This document shows positions 1 to 10,383 of a DNA stretch of 64,000 nt, piece after piece. How positions within the stretch are numbered: position 1 is the first letter of the stretch; each line of letters begins with the position of its first letter. Origin of the DNA: Diprion similis (Eukaryota > Arthropoda > Insecta > Hymenoptera > Diprionidae); assembly GCF_021155765.1 (NCBI RefSeq), contig NC_060107.1:8480501-8544500 (forward strand), read 5' to 3'. Under the pieces are notes generated by a model. It ran no database searches and was not told where the DNA came from. It saw nothing but the letters and a program-made list of their open reading frames with translations. The translations under genes and the position numbers were made by a program.

Positions 1-970
1 AAATATCAACTTTTAACACTCTTCAAATTTTGTTTATTTTGACTCGAAAGCCTGAAATTTGCCATTGGATTTTAGCGCCACGGAAATTGTACTCTTGCTG
101 GGAATTTTCATCTAGATAATCTAGATGATTTGATTCAATTAATTATTGCTTTTAACAATTTTTTTACGAAAATTTTTTCTACTCGCGTGAACCCCATGTG
201 ACAAGGTTTCCACAAGGTGACGAAAACAGCTGAACTGATTAACTTCAAATTCGAATGGAATATTCTCGATTGGTTTATCCTCTTGACCTCGATTCCATAT
301 TTGGAAGAATAAAAAACAGATTAATCGAAAAATCGCCGTTCAAAGTTAAAGTTCAAATTTGTGTATACGATTCCCGACTTTTCCTTATACTGGACGGTAA
401 AAAATATTCAATAATTATACGAAAGTCTGATATCGAGATATCTTGGATAACTTGTCTAAGAAATATGTTTCAAAATTTAATATAAATCAGTCACCGAAGA
501 AAGAAACGGTGAATTTTCCTTCACTGTTCAACCTTTTTGTATTGAAAAAAACAAAATTGTTACACTTCTTAAAAATTTCATATTGTTTGATTAGGTTAAT
601 AAACATGATATTGTTTATGCAAAAAATATGAGACAGCAGTCATACAAACACACTTTACTCTTGCCGCGATGTAGTTTCAACATCATTTCTTATTTCGCGT
701 ACAAACCGTGTGAATTGTGTAAAAACAAAATTGTAAAATATGCAACAACTTAGACTTGACTCCTCAACTACTGTGCCACCGTATGGTATATAGTATATCC
801 ATATTTAATAATTCAGTATAATTCAGTAAATTGTACAATAATAACATGCAGTTACAGTAGCTGTACTTCCTTCACAGGCGTAATTCTTAACGTCGTTCCT
901 CGGTTCGATTACTGATTCACGTACCAAAGTTGTAACGAGACAGTGAATTCTCAATCCTTCATTTTACCAC

Positions 971-1170
971 GAGGCTGAAGTTAGTAACGTTAACGTGTCA
1001 AAACGTTGAAACAAAAAATTACTATTCCACACCTCTGGAATAATTGAAGAAGTTGAATTTACAAAATCTTAGTTTGTTGCTGCTAAGCTTCAGATATTTA
1101 ATCCCAAATTTGTAAAAATAACGATTTTTCATAAAGATGCATTATTACGATAACGTTACAATCATCAGCC
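971..1170. mobile_element. Candidate MITE, copy A
   Basis: The left end, 971-995, is a 25-base segment repeated without mismatch at 7678-7702. The right end, 1151-1170, is a degraded reverse complement of it: TAACGTTAC and ATCAGCC are recognisable. A 200-bp AT-rich unit with inverted ends and no coding capacity fits a non-autonomous DNA transposon. The family is not identified and no clear target-site duplication is visible. Confidence 0.4.
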
Positions 1171-1376
1171 ACATATTTCCTCTGAACCAGTCCCAACTTT
1201 AGGAATGAAAATTATGGGTATTCCCAGATTTCTCTAATCAGAAACTACACTCTGAGCACACAATTCGAGGATAACGAACTCTGTTGTTGATACAATCATG
1301 TAAAGCAGTGACTTTGGATTGTTGTATTGTAGATAGAAACGCGCAGTATGCAACATTTGATTACTGTACCTATCCC

Positions 1377-1377
<1 letters not shown>

Positions 1378-1413
<36 letters not shown>
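1378..1413. repeat. (AGC)12 microsatellite
   Basis: Twelve uninterrupted AGC units. Read forward they give poly-Gln or poly-Ser, and in reverse poly-Ala, so several short frames stay open through the tract. Nothing around it looks like a conserved exon, so I treat it as a microsatellite and not a polyQ gene. Confidence 0.85.
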
Positions 1414-1417
<4 letters not shown>

Positions 1418-2619
1418 TCGCTTGGCAAACGGACGGGAAGACCAGAGTTCAACCAAGAACAAAAGCCGATTACACTATCTCTTTTGGCAGATACGACACG
1501 AGTCTATTATTGATTGTTTATTTTCATACTATGCGTAAGTACAGACGTTGTAAGAAAACGAAGCACATCACTTAACGATAATGACTCACGATTTTCCAGT
1601 CGATAAAAAAAGTCTATGTTCTAATGGATCTAAAATGGATTTTAACGGCGTTTAGAACGTAGATACTATATATATACATCCGAGAGCTAAAGTTCTTTCT
1701 ACATATGCACACCCTCACTTTTTCAACTTTCGATCAGCAGACGCTATTCCTTAATCTAATGGTCTAAAATGTACAAAATTTTTTCGTCGAATCATTAAAA
1801 CACATTTCCCGAGTAAGTACTTACAAGTTGAGTGTGGAATAAACGCTTGACATCCATCGTTCAGATTAAGTACGCCTACGAGATCGTTCTTGTATCCGTT
1901 GGCACGATGACAGGAGTAAAAGCTTCAGATCATCAACTCCAGTTGGTAATTGAATTACCACGAATATTAGTGTATGATATAAACGTGAAATTGAGTACCG
2001 CCGTTCGTCAAAGTTTAAACACACAGTGGCCCGGTAAAGAAAAGAATAAAAAGTTTTATTTTTTCTGGAAACTAGATATCTACCGATTCACGATCATTTT
2101 TTTCGTAGGAATAATACAACTATAGATGCGTACAGCAGTCGACGAGATTCCGAGATATTATAACGATAATGACTCCACTGCTAAAGCCAATCCGGGAATT
2201 GCAAGTACGTGAAATTGTTCTTGTTGGATCTGTGACTTCGACGTGACGAGGTAAAAGCGAAATATATCACGTATCTCGAAGTAACAGCAACTCTTACATG
2301 TTAAATGTTCTGATACGAGGGCTAAACAGGATTCGTGATGTTGGAGAAAAAATTGAAATCGGTGTAATCCATCCTGCATTATATAAAACGTGTTTTCATG
2401 ATAAGATAATTTTCAATTCAAGATCTTTATAACCTGCCATTTCTCAAATTACATTGTTATATAATGCAACTTATGTTCATCAGATAAAATAAAGTCTCAA
2501 GTATCTAGACCGCGAGGCAATTACTTCACCGGCAATAGGCTTCATCGAGTACGTCGTTTTCAGATTCCGGAGGTTAACTGATAAAATGGTGATCCGGATC
2601 CCCTTGTGAGGAAATTTAA

Positions 2620-3290
2620 ATTTTTTCGATTTTATTCTTTCTTTTTAACTTCCCGTTTCTTTGGTTTCAGATAAGAAAGAAGTCATTGTAGTCACCCGGA
2701 AAATGATAAGTTGAGTTTTTACTGGCTATCGACGTTTCAACATCTAGAGAATCACTTCCGACCATTTTTGTCTTGATGATGTGTGTGTGAATGTTTGTAT
2801 GATGTAATCAATTTTTTCGCCTGGCGATACCTCGAGAACAAGTAACCGAATTTCAATAATTTTGATTCCAATCGACGCGGCTTTTCCAGACTTAAAACTG
2901 ATTAGACTATAGCTCTGATCGGTTCGGTACTTTCTTAATTATTTAAACAACAAAATTCCGAAAAATCAAATAACAATAATATCTCAAGAACGGATGAATA
3001 GATTTGAATGAAAATTGGTACAGTGAAGATTTCCGGTTCTTAATCACGAGTCTGAAGTCAGATTGCGAAATCCAAACTGGCGATCCAATATGGTGAAAAA
3101 AAATATCTAAAAACATTCCAATTTTGGTAGAAATTAGTAGGCGGAGGTTTTTTGGGCCACCGACAACGAATCCAAGGTCAGACTTGCAAAATTGGTAATG
3201 GCAAGAGCTTTAAAATTGTTAATCACGGGCCTGAATTTGTACTTCGAAATTCGAATTCAATGTTATTCATTTTTTTCTCTATAAACTTGG
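2620..3290. mobile_element. Degenerate dispersed-repeat sequence
   Basis: The wording of this stretch (for example ACCTCGAGAACAAGTAACCG, AATCGACGCGGCTTTTC and repeated 'GGTCAGACTTGC / AAGTCAGATTGC' phrases) resembles dispersed repeats I recall from insect genomes. It also contains internally related phrases at 3041-3075 and 3170-3195. There is no open reading frame of note. The element class is unknown, and the call rests on style plus internal repetition. Confidence 0.35.
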
Positions 3291-5058
3291 AACCTGCAGG
3301 CTCATGGCCAGTCTAAAGGTCGCTTGTTTACACGGCGATTGATATCGACCGATCCTTGTGCACACCTTTACTCTTCGTATCCCTGAATAGGAGGTTTATG
3401 ACTCTGTATGAAATGTAACGCTGTGTATACATGTTGAAACCACGGTCAACAGTATCTGTCAAAAAGATAAGAAAAAAAAAAAAAAAAAACTGTGCCTCTG
3501 CATACCCTCGGGAAATTGATAAAATATGCCTTTTGTGATGAATTTTCAGGCAAAAATTTGTGATGACGGTAAAAAACGAGAAAGACGGTATAAAGAATCT
3601 AAAAATTTGAGTACCTAGGTTTGAAATTTTTTGTTTAAATCTGGCACTAATCTTTTAAACCACTCTAGAGAATAGCAACGAATAAACTCGAGGCTACGTT
3701 TGTTACTTAGTACATATATATAATACACTGTTATATGTATTATGCCTAATATTATCTGTGCCAGGCGTTTCTGGGGTCACCGAGAGGTCTAAGCTTCTTT
3801 TTTTCTAGAAGATATGCGGCGTATCGTATTCCATCGGTCATAATTATAAGAAAAGATTTCTTCTTTGTAATACTAAATGCCCGTTAGAAATATAATGGAA
3901 ACTCTTGCAAGAGAGAAGAAAAAAAAAATTACGGTATATTTATACGCAACGCATTTCTTGTAATTATCATTTTACAACAGCTTATCCGGAATACTTTGAA
4001 TTCTTATGTAATATTATAAACTTTCCCACTTTCAGATGATACTCTTGACGATCAGTTTATACAGTTATTAAACATCGAAGCTTATTATAGGCGCGTTGAA
4101 AAATTCACGCAACGGTTATAAATTCTTAAAAAAAAAAAAAGAAAGAAAGAAAACTCTCAAATTTGCGAAATTCCTCGCCTGCCGCAAGGGTGGAAGTAAA
4201 TTTAATAAATTGACTACTTCGCGTAAAATCGTTACGCCACAGATCCGTTCCAAAAAAAATCGAGATATGGCGTAAGGTCGAATATCAATGTCGAGGACAT
4301 CACCTATACGTATGCATAAATATATGCGTGTGTACATGTAACCAAGGGAAGTTGTACTTATATATTTTAAGAATGGTCAGTATATGGCGCGTCTTCTACC
4401 AGCGCAACTTTTGTTGACCTTTCATACGCACAGACAATAATTGGACATGAATAAAAGCAGTTAAGCTTGTCTTGCGTCAGCACCATTCAGAAATACTTAA
4501 AGATTTCAAGCTCTAAGGCTGTCACAATATTATTATAACCAAACGCCAACCTCCACTTCAATTATACTTATTATTATTGTTTTTCATCATTTTATTCCTC
4601 CGTATTGTTAAATTACTACTATCTTAGTATTATTATTGTTATTATTGTTATTACCCTTGATATTATATACCTGAAATCCGATATTTTCTAAGGAATATTA
4701 AATAACCAACAAACTGAAATTTATATATAATGAGTGAGCGATGATTGCGATTTTACGTAAGTTGGATGTGAGTGAAAAGCAAAACAAAGTAGTTTCAAGA
4801 AAAGAAAAAGGAAGAAGGGGGGGGAGACGTCGCCTATTACTTACTGCTTGCGTCAAAAGCCGCACCGCAGTGCTTCCGCGTTTTTGATTACATTCTAGGT
4901 GGATCGACGAATGAATGCTGATCAAAATTTGTCGAGAACTGGGCGGGGTCTCAATCAAGCCAAAACACACCGGAACCAATTATGCAAGGTTCAATTTAAG
5001 CACAGTTTGACCTAATGACAGTAATCCTCGCGTTTTGTGTATGCAGTATGTGTACGTG
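3291..5058. other. Non-coding AT-rich DNA with A-tracts
   Basis: Contains poly-A runs near 3470-3490 and 4128-4140 and ATT-rich low-complexity sequence at about 4560-4665. No gene or RNA is supported. Confidence 0.6.
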
Positions 5059-5278
5059 CAGGGTGGACCAAAAAAAAGCCGAACGATTTCAAACGTTAAT
5101 AAAATCCGAACGCGTTGGAATTTAAGTTCGATATTATTTAATAATAATTTTTTTCATTCTTCTAGCAGCAGCTTGCGTATCTCAGGAAGTAATAAAAAAA
5201 TTTTCAGATTTTCAAAGGTGAAACCAAAAGTTTATTCTTGTAGTTTCAAGTAGAATTCGATTTTTAAAGCCCACCCTG
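5059..5278. mobile_element. 220-bp MITE with CAGGGTGG termini
   Basis: The left end reads CAGGGTGGACCAAAAAAAAG. The right end, reverse-complemented, reads CAGGGTGGGCTTTAAAAATC. The first eight bases match exactly and an A-rich stretch follows on both sides. CAGGGTG-type ends followed by an A-run are typical of Tc1/mariner-derived non-autonomous elements. The interior is AT-rich and has no transposase. Confidence 0.6.
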
Positions 5279-6149
5279 TATGTATGCATAATTATGAATT
5301 ATCAAGACTTATAATTTAATTATCGCGATATCATGGAAAATTGAAAATTGAAAAAATTATGTAACTATGTGTAGAATTACGGCCATTATGATAATAAGTA
5401 GATATTTCATTCCAAATAATACCGTCAATAGTCGAAATTCAAATCTTTTTTCTCAAGTAGGGGTTCTACAACTAGAATAAAATATCAATAGTAAACTGTA
5501 TCGATGACATTCGATTTTGCTGAATTGTATTCGTTTCAGCTATATTTCATCCTTTGAGTATTGTAAAATTCAACAGAAATTATGAGAACTACGTACTTAG
5601 CCTCAAAATCGATTCACATATCGGTTAATTAATTAATACCAACATTTAGTACTTCTTTGCAGTGAAAGAAATAAAAAAAAAATGCAGAAGCCTCAGAACT
5701 CCGATTTTTATCACGGACTTGAATTGAATAAATTTACTTGTTAAAAATTTATCATGATTTTACAAAACTGCCGCAAAGCGTCGTCGTCTAAAAAAGAAGC
5801 TTTTATCAACGAGCAAATACATGAGGCGACGTTGAATAAGAATATATATGCGATGGTTAGCTCTGCGCCATCTAGCCGTATCTTTTCCTATCTTGCTTTT
5901 AAATCGCCGCGTTTTTTCCGCACCCTGCTTACCGATCGCAGGTAACGAATATCTGAAGGTGCAATTGAAGTCCATCGACTTGAATTTAGGTGAAACCATA
6001 TTCCCGTACAACAGAAGATATTTTTTGAATATATATAATTTAAATTTCAGGTACAGTATAATAATTATTGATGAGTTTAAAGAGATGTGCCGGTATCGAA
6101 TCATTTCTACAAAGAAAAACTTACATCGTTCGAACAATTTTATTTAACT
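5279..6149. other. Non-coding DNA
   Basis: Overlapping frames on both strands at 5750-6150 are open for 63-125 codons, but they are mutually antisense, show no domain and have AT-rich composition. I do not call a gene. Confidence 0.5.
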
Positions 6150-6366
6150 AGGGCTCATTTTGATCTTAAATGAATTCTCTATAATTCAATAGTCATATTT
6201 TTTATTGAGCTTTTTAGTTGATCAGAGGAAAAAAAAACAAGATTGGTAAAGTAATTATGAGTAATGACTAGTAAACCATTGCCTTAATAAAAAAAACACT
6301 CCATCCCTATCCAAAAACTGATTTCGTAGATTTGTAGAAAATTCATTGACGGACAAAATGAGCCCT
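6150..6366. mobile_element. 217-bp MITE with AGGGCTCATTTTG termini
   Basis: AGGGCTCATTTTG at 6150-6162 is exactly reverse-complemented by CAAAATGAGCCCT at 6354-6366, giving 13-bp perfect terminal inverted repeats around an AT-rich non-coding core. This is the structure of a non-autonomous DNA transposon. The superfamily is not assignable from this alone, and flanking duplications are not obvious. Confidence 0.6.
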
Positions 6367-7677
6367 GCTTCATTAAAATGGGTCGATCGATGCTATTTTT
6401 TTATATCGCAAGAATGATTCGATAGTGAAACCTCTTCTTACTTATGTTTTTTTTATATTTCTTTACCGAGTTTAGGGAATCTTTATTCACCTATATTCAA
6501 CTCGATTCCCCTTCCAAATCTACGTTATATCATATTTCTATCGCTACAGCTGTTTGACCGGACTGTACGTTTGATACATCCTTAAGGCTTTCACCGATTT
6601 TCTATTTTCGTTGCGATCACTTTTTTGCTGCGAAAGAAGCGGATCAAAGCGCGAATGGAAGACCTTGCTGCTGCTCGCGTATTCTCACACTTGTGTTATA
6701 GATAGTACTAGCTGCGTGTGACTGACCTAAAAATATTGCGAGCCCAAGTTTACTTACTCGGCCCTAAATACAAGTGGTCGGCGACCTCTACTCTGCAGGT
6801 GACGTCAATCCTTGGAAAAAAGAGGAACAGTTGCGTAGTTTTTTGGATTTCTCATCGGACTCTGTTTAGTCTTTTGATAATACCATTTTTATTCTCTCAC
6901 AATACAAGAGTTTCAGTAAAATCAATATTAACGAATTTGATTAAGCCTTGAACGTTAATTAAAACATGAACGCTTTCATTTACGAATTTTGTGCATCAGA
7001 GCTTTTTATCAGATCGTTAAATTCTCTACAAAAATATGTATTTTCCATTATTTTCGTAATATTGCGAACTATCTTATTGTTGATCTAGAAAGCTGAAATT
7101 TTTATAATACCATTCTTTTTTTTTTTTAGTCAAATTGAAAGTGTTTAAAGCCTCTGGGAGCATAAAAGTTCAAGTTTGCTACACCCGGCGATAAGCTATT
7201 ACTCGTTCAAACAATATGCATTGATAAAATTACACCACATAATATCGATCAGTTCTCGATATGCGATGCACTTGTCTCAGATACAAGAGGGTTTAAATTC
7301 GTTTAAATCCACATCGGCGCCTCGACGGTCGGTATTTTTTTTTTATCTTTATTTTTGTCTAGATCTACTTCATAGTAATTATAGGTATACGGAGTAATTA
7401 AGCAGTCGACATAATTGCTTGTCGTCCGCCAAATTTTTGTCAAGTCACTTGTGGGCCAACGGGACTGGAGTTATTGCACCGATCAGCTGTGCGAGTAACG
7501 ACTCATTTCCAAGCTTGTATCGCGACAAATTGACACTTCGCACGCGATCTTACTCGTTTACAAATACACGCAAATCGGAGTCGACCAATTATCAGGCAAT
7601 CGAATCGAATAACTGATACAAAAGAACCAAAGGCCTGCAACATTGTGAATTCGAATTTGAGAATGGACTATATTTAT
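6367..7677. other. Non-coding DNA
   Basis: Only short unrelated frames of 65-77 codons without domains. No splice-bounded exon recognised. Confidence 0.5.
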
Positions 7678-7900
7678 GAGGCTGAAGTTAGTAACGTTAA
7701 CGCAACGTTACATCGTGAGAAAAAAAAATCATTATTGGGTAATTTTAGGACGACTTTCAAGGAGCCTCCGGCTTTTCATAATCGGTTTATATTTTGTTTA
7801 TAATTTTAATGTTCAACTAAGTTTCGGAGAGTCACAAAGAGTGCGAATTAGCGATTTTCCTTAAACATACATCGTTACAGTAACGTCACTTCTCCACCTT
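7678..7900. mobile_element. Candidate MITE, copy B
   Basis: Begins with the same 25 bases as copy A at 971-995. A weak inverted match (TAACGTCACTTC near 7880) may mark the right end, so that end is approximate. Two copies about 6.7 kb apart with an identical end point to one family. The interiors have diverged strongly. Confidence 0.35.
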
Positions 7901-8516
7901 CATCCCAACATAGACGTTTCGCATTTGCTTTGAATCATTGCCTCGCCGCGCGTGCTGTCGGTTTTAAAATCAGCGAGGAATAGAATGCTATAAGTAGAAT
8001 TCTGCAGTAGTGTCCACACGCTCATAGTTACAGTGGGATATGCGCGATTTTCGCAGCGCGAACGTGTCGCTAAATATATTCCACACAGGTGCTCCCCAAC
8101 GTGTGTTCCTACATGCCTATGAAAATGTGTGTAAATACGTTGTATTGGAAAGCCGCTCAGCTGCTCGCCGCGCGGTTTACTTTGTTTATCTCAGCATACA
8201 TACATACAAGCACACGTAAGCAGCGGTAGACTTATCGATTTTCAGCATCAGGCCGTGGTGCACACTTTAATTAGCCGACCGATTTAATAGGTCTGATAAT
8301 GCGATATTGTAATTGACGATATTAGTCGGATTGTAATTACACGAACAATTTCGGCTCGATAATGGTCAACAATTAGTGCACCTGCAGTCGCGCGACACGC
8401 GCTTGCTGAGTACATAGATACAATATAATATGTATTGACATAGATACATAGATTATTTAGAATTGCAACCCGCTTGTAGGGCGTTAATGTAAGAAATATG
8501 TGATCCGGTTACTTAC
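7901..8516. other. Non-coding DNA with homeodomain-type AT motifs
   Basis: Between about 8265 and 8390 there are several TAATTA/GTAATTA-type cores and a CACCTGCAG E-box in otherwise mixed sequence. This could be regulatory DNA upstream or within an intron of a gene to the left. No coding exon is visible. Confidence 0.3.
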
Positions 8517-8806
8517 CGCTGAAAGAAAACCTCCTTGACCGGATGCTAAAAAACAGTCGAACCCTGCATGTTAGCCTCGTGAAATATGCAGCCTCGTAAA
8601 GGGCAGGAGGGGGGAGGGTGGTGTATGAGTTTGAGCGATCCGGAGAGGGCAGCAGCTGATACGCGTAAACGACCGGAGGACACCGCCGAGATCCCGCTGT
8701 ATGTATATAAAATGTGTAAAATGAGTGCAACGCGTTGACAGAAAAGGTCGTCGTGTATACTCGGCGACAATTGAAGGCAGACTCTCGATCACAGTAAGTA
8801 TATAAG
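8517..8806 (-). promoter_or_regulatory. Candidate promoter and first exon, minus strand
   Basis: On the minus strand a CTTATATA TATA-like box at 8806-8799 is followed about 280 bases downstream by a strong donor, AGCG|GTAAGT, with the exon ending at 8517. The block is GC-richer than its surroundings. If real, it is a leader exon (start near 8775) of a gene whose later exons lie left of the window. A 120-codon frame overlaps it but has no recognisable domain, so I do not call it protein-coding. Confidence 0.3.
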
Positions 8807-8899
8807 TAACTAGAAAACAAAACGATATCGCGTCTAGGGTTATACCGGCGATGCGTGGTATAACAAAACACGAACGAAGTTAGCCTGAAGGCTGACTGC

Positions 8900-9560
8900 A
8901 GAGACCTGAGACGTTTCGAGATCGTCGAATGTTTTCATCCAAGGGTGAGATTTCGGGGAGAGCGCCTGCGCCGAACCGCAACTCCCCCCTCCCGCCTGCC
9001 CCTTAAACCCACCCCACCTCGCTACTTGCCCCTCATCGAGGGCGCTAGTCGCTACACCAGACTCACTCCTCACCTCGCCTCGCCTCACCTGCGGCGCCGT
9101 GAAGCCGGCTGCGCTAGCGACGCGACGATGAGTTGCTAGTCGACACAACGATTGTCTGGTTCGGCTGGCCCACGTTGCAGTTTAATGCGGTGCTGCGCAC
9201 CGTGTTGTGGCGCCTTTGTCAGCTCAATTGAAAGCCTGCGAAAGAGGCCAGGTTTAACACTACCACCATTCAACCTCCCCCCCCCTTCCCCTCCAGCGCC
9301 ACGCGATTTATCAATTTCCGATTTTCGGGAAACGGAACTCCGAGGATTGACTTCTCTTCACCTCGACTACTCCGCTTGCGATTATCATATTTTGGATACC
9401 TGCCGGATGTTCACCATCATTTTTGTTACAAATACCGTATACATTGACACACGTGAACTCGTCACATCCTAGGTATAGAGATGCATGCGTGAGCAAGGCG
9501 TGAGCGCGATGCCATGCGCGATGCAGCGGGAAAACCCGTGACTTCTCGGTAAAATCGCCG
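8900..9560. promoter_or_regulatory. GC-rich, CpG-containing block
   Basis: A GC-rich stretch with C-runs (about 8985-9015 and 9275-9300), many CpGs and GCGC motifs stands out from the AT-rich surroundings. It lies just upstream of the candidate minus-strand leader exon and probably belongs to its promoter. Frames open on both strands reflect the scarcity of stop codons in GC-rich DNA. Confidence 0.35.
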
Positions 9561-10383
9561 GCTCAATCGATAACGAAGGTCATCACGCTATGAAACGATA
9601 TAGCATTCAGGTGCTCACGAAGCATAATTCAGTCAATCGTATACAAATATAAAAGATTATGAAATGTGCATAAATTAAACGAATGCGATTTTTAATTTCA
9701 AACAGATTCCATTCTGTACAAATTTAAGATTGGAGAGTTGAAAATCTTCTGTTCGTTTTGATACCATAACATAACAGCTCGCAGAGATTGTCTTACAATT
9801 AGCAATTTGAACTCGAATTCAAGTACATACATAATTCCGAGGAAAATAGCGTGGATAGACATGCCTGTGTAATTACCTCTGTACTGTAGATAATTACGAA
9901 TGCAAGTATGACAGCGACGGAATAATAGAACAGCACAGCGGGTTCTACTGTTTTCGTTCTACGTTTAACATCTGCATCATCGACATTGTTTACGTTAGAA
10001 GACAGACAGTGCCATCTCACGATGATTTGTTAACAAAAAAAAAAGAAAATGATCTCTGACGATAACTGATTCGTGTCTTCGAGAAACTATCAACAACATT
10101 AGTAATGTGATTTTGTCTTCAATAAAATATTGACGATATTAGATAAAGTAAAGAATGTAATAAAATAGTTTTGGAAAAACTTTCATCAAGATAATCGATC
10201 GTTAATTATGTGTTGTTTACATTGAAACAAATTAACGCAAACCCAGGCAAAACTTCGTGTCAAGTATAGTGGAAATTCTAACCTCAAAGTCAAAATATTT
10301 TTCACGATAAATAAACTCGAGAGTATTACGCTAATAAAAATTTGAATGATATTGAAAAATACCCGGTTGCCTGCGTAACGAGA
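9561..10383. other. Non-coding DNA upstream of the HMG-box gene
   Basis: AT-rich, with no recognisable exon. The last tens of bases must hold the 5' untranslated region and promoter of the following gene, but I see no TATA box I would defend. Confidence 0.5.

Larger units (their letters stand above)
1..2619. other. Non-coding AT-rich DNA, no gene seen
   Basis: Open frames here are short, have no recognisable domain and are not flanked by convincing splice sites. The stretch carries one candidate inverted-repeat element and an AGC microsatellite, listed separately. I see no RNA gene. Confidence 0.6.

Noticed and set aside
1284..1538. Poly-glutamine protein around the AGC repeat
   Set aside because: Outside the repeat the frame has no conserved-looking sequence, splice sites or codon bias, and it is also open in other frames.
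5760..6137. 125-codon minus frame
   Set aside because: Overlaps a 99-codon frame on the other strand. The translation is AT-codon-rich and domain-free.
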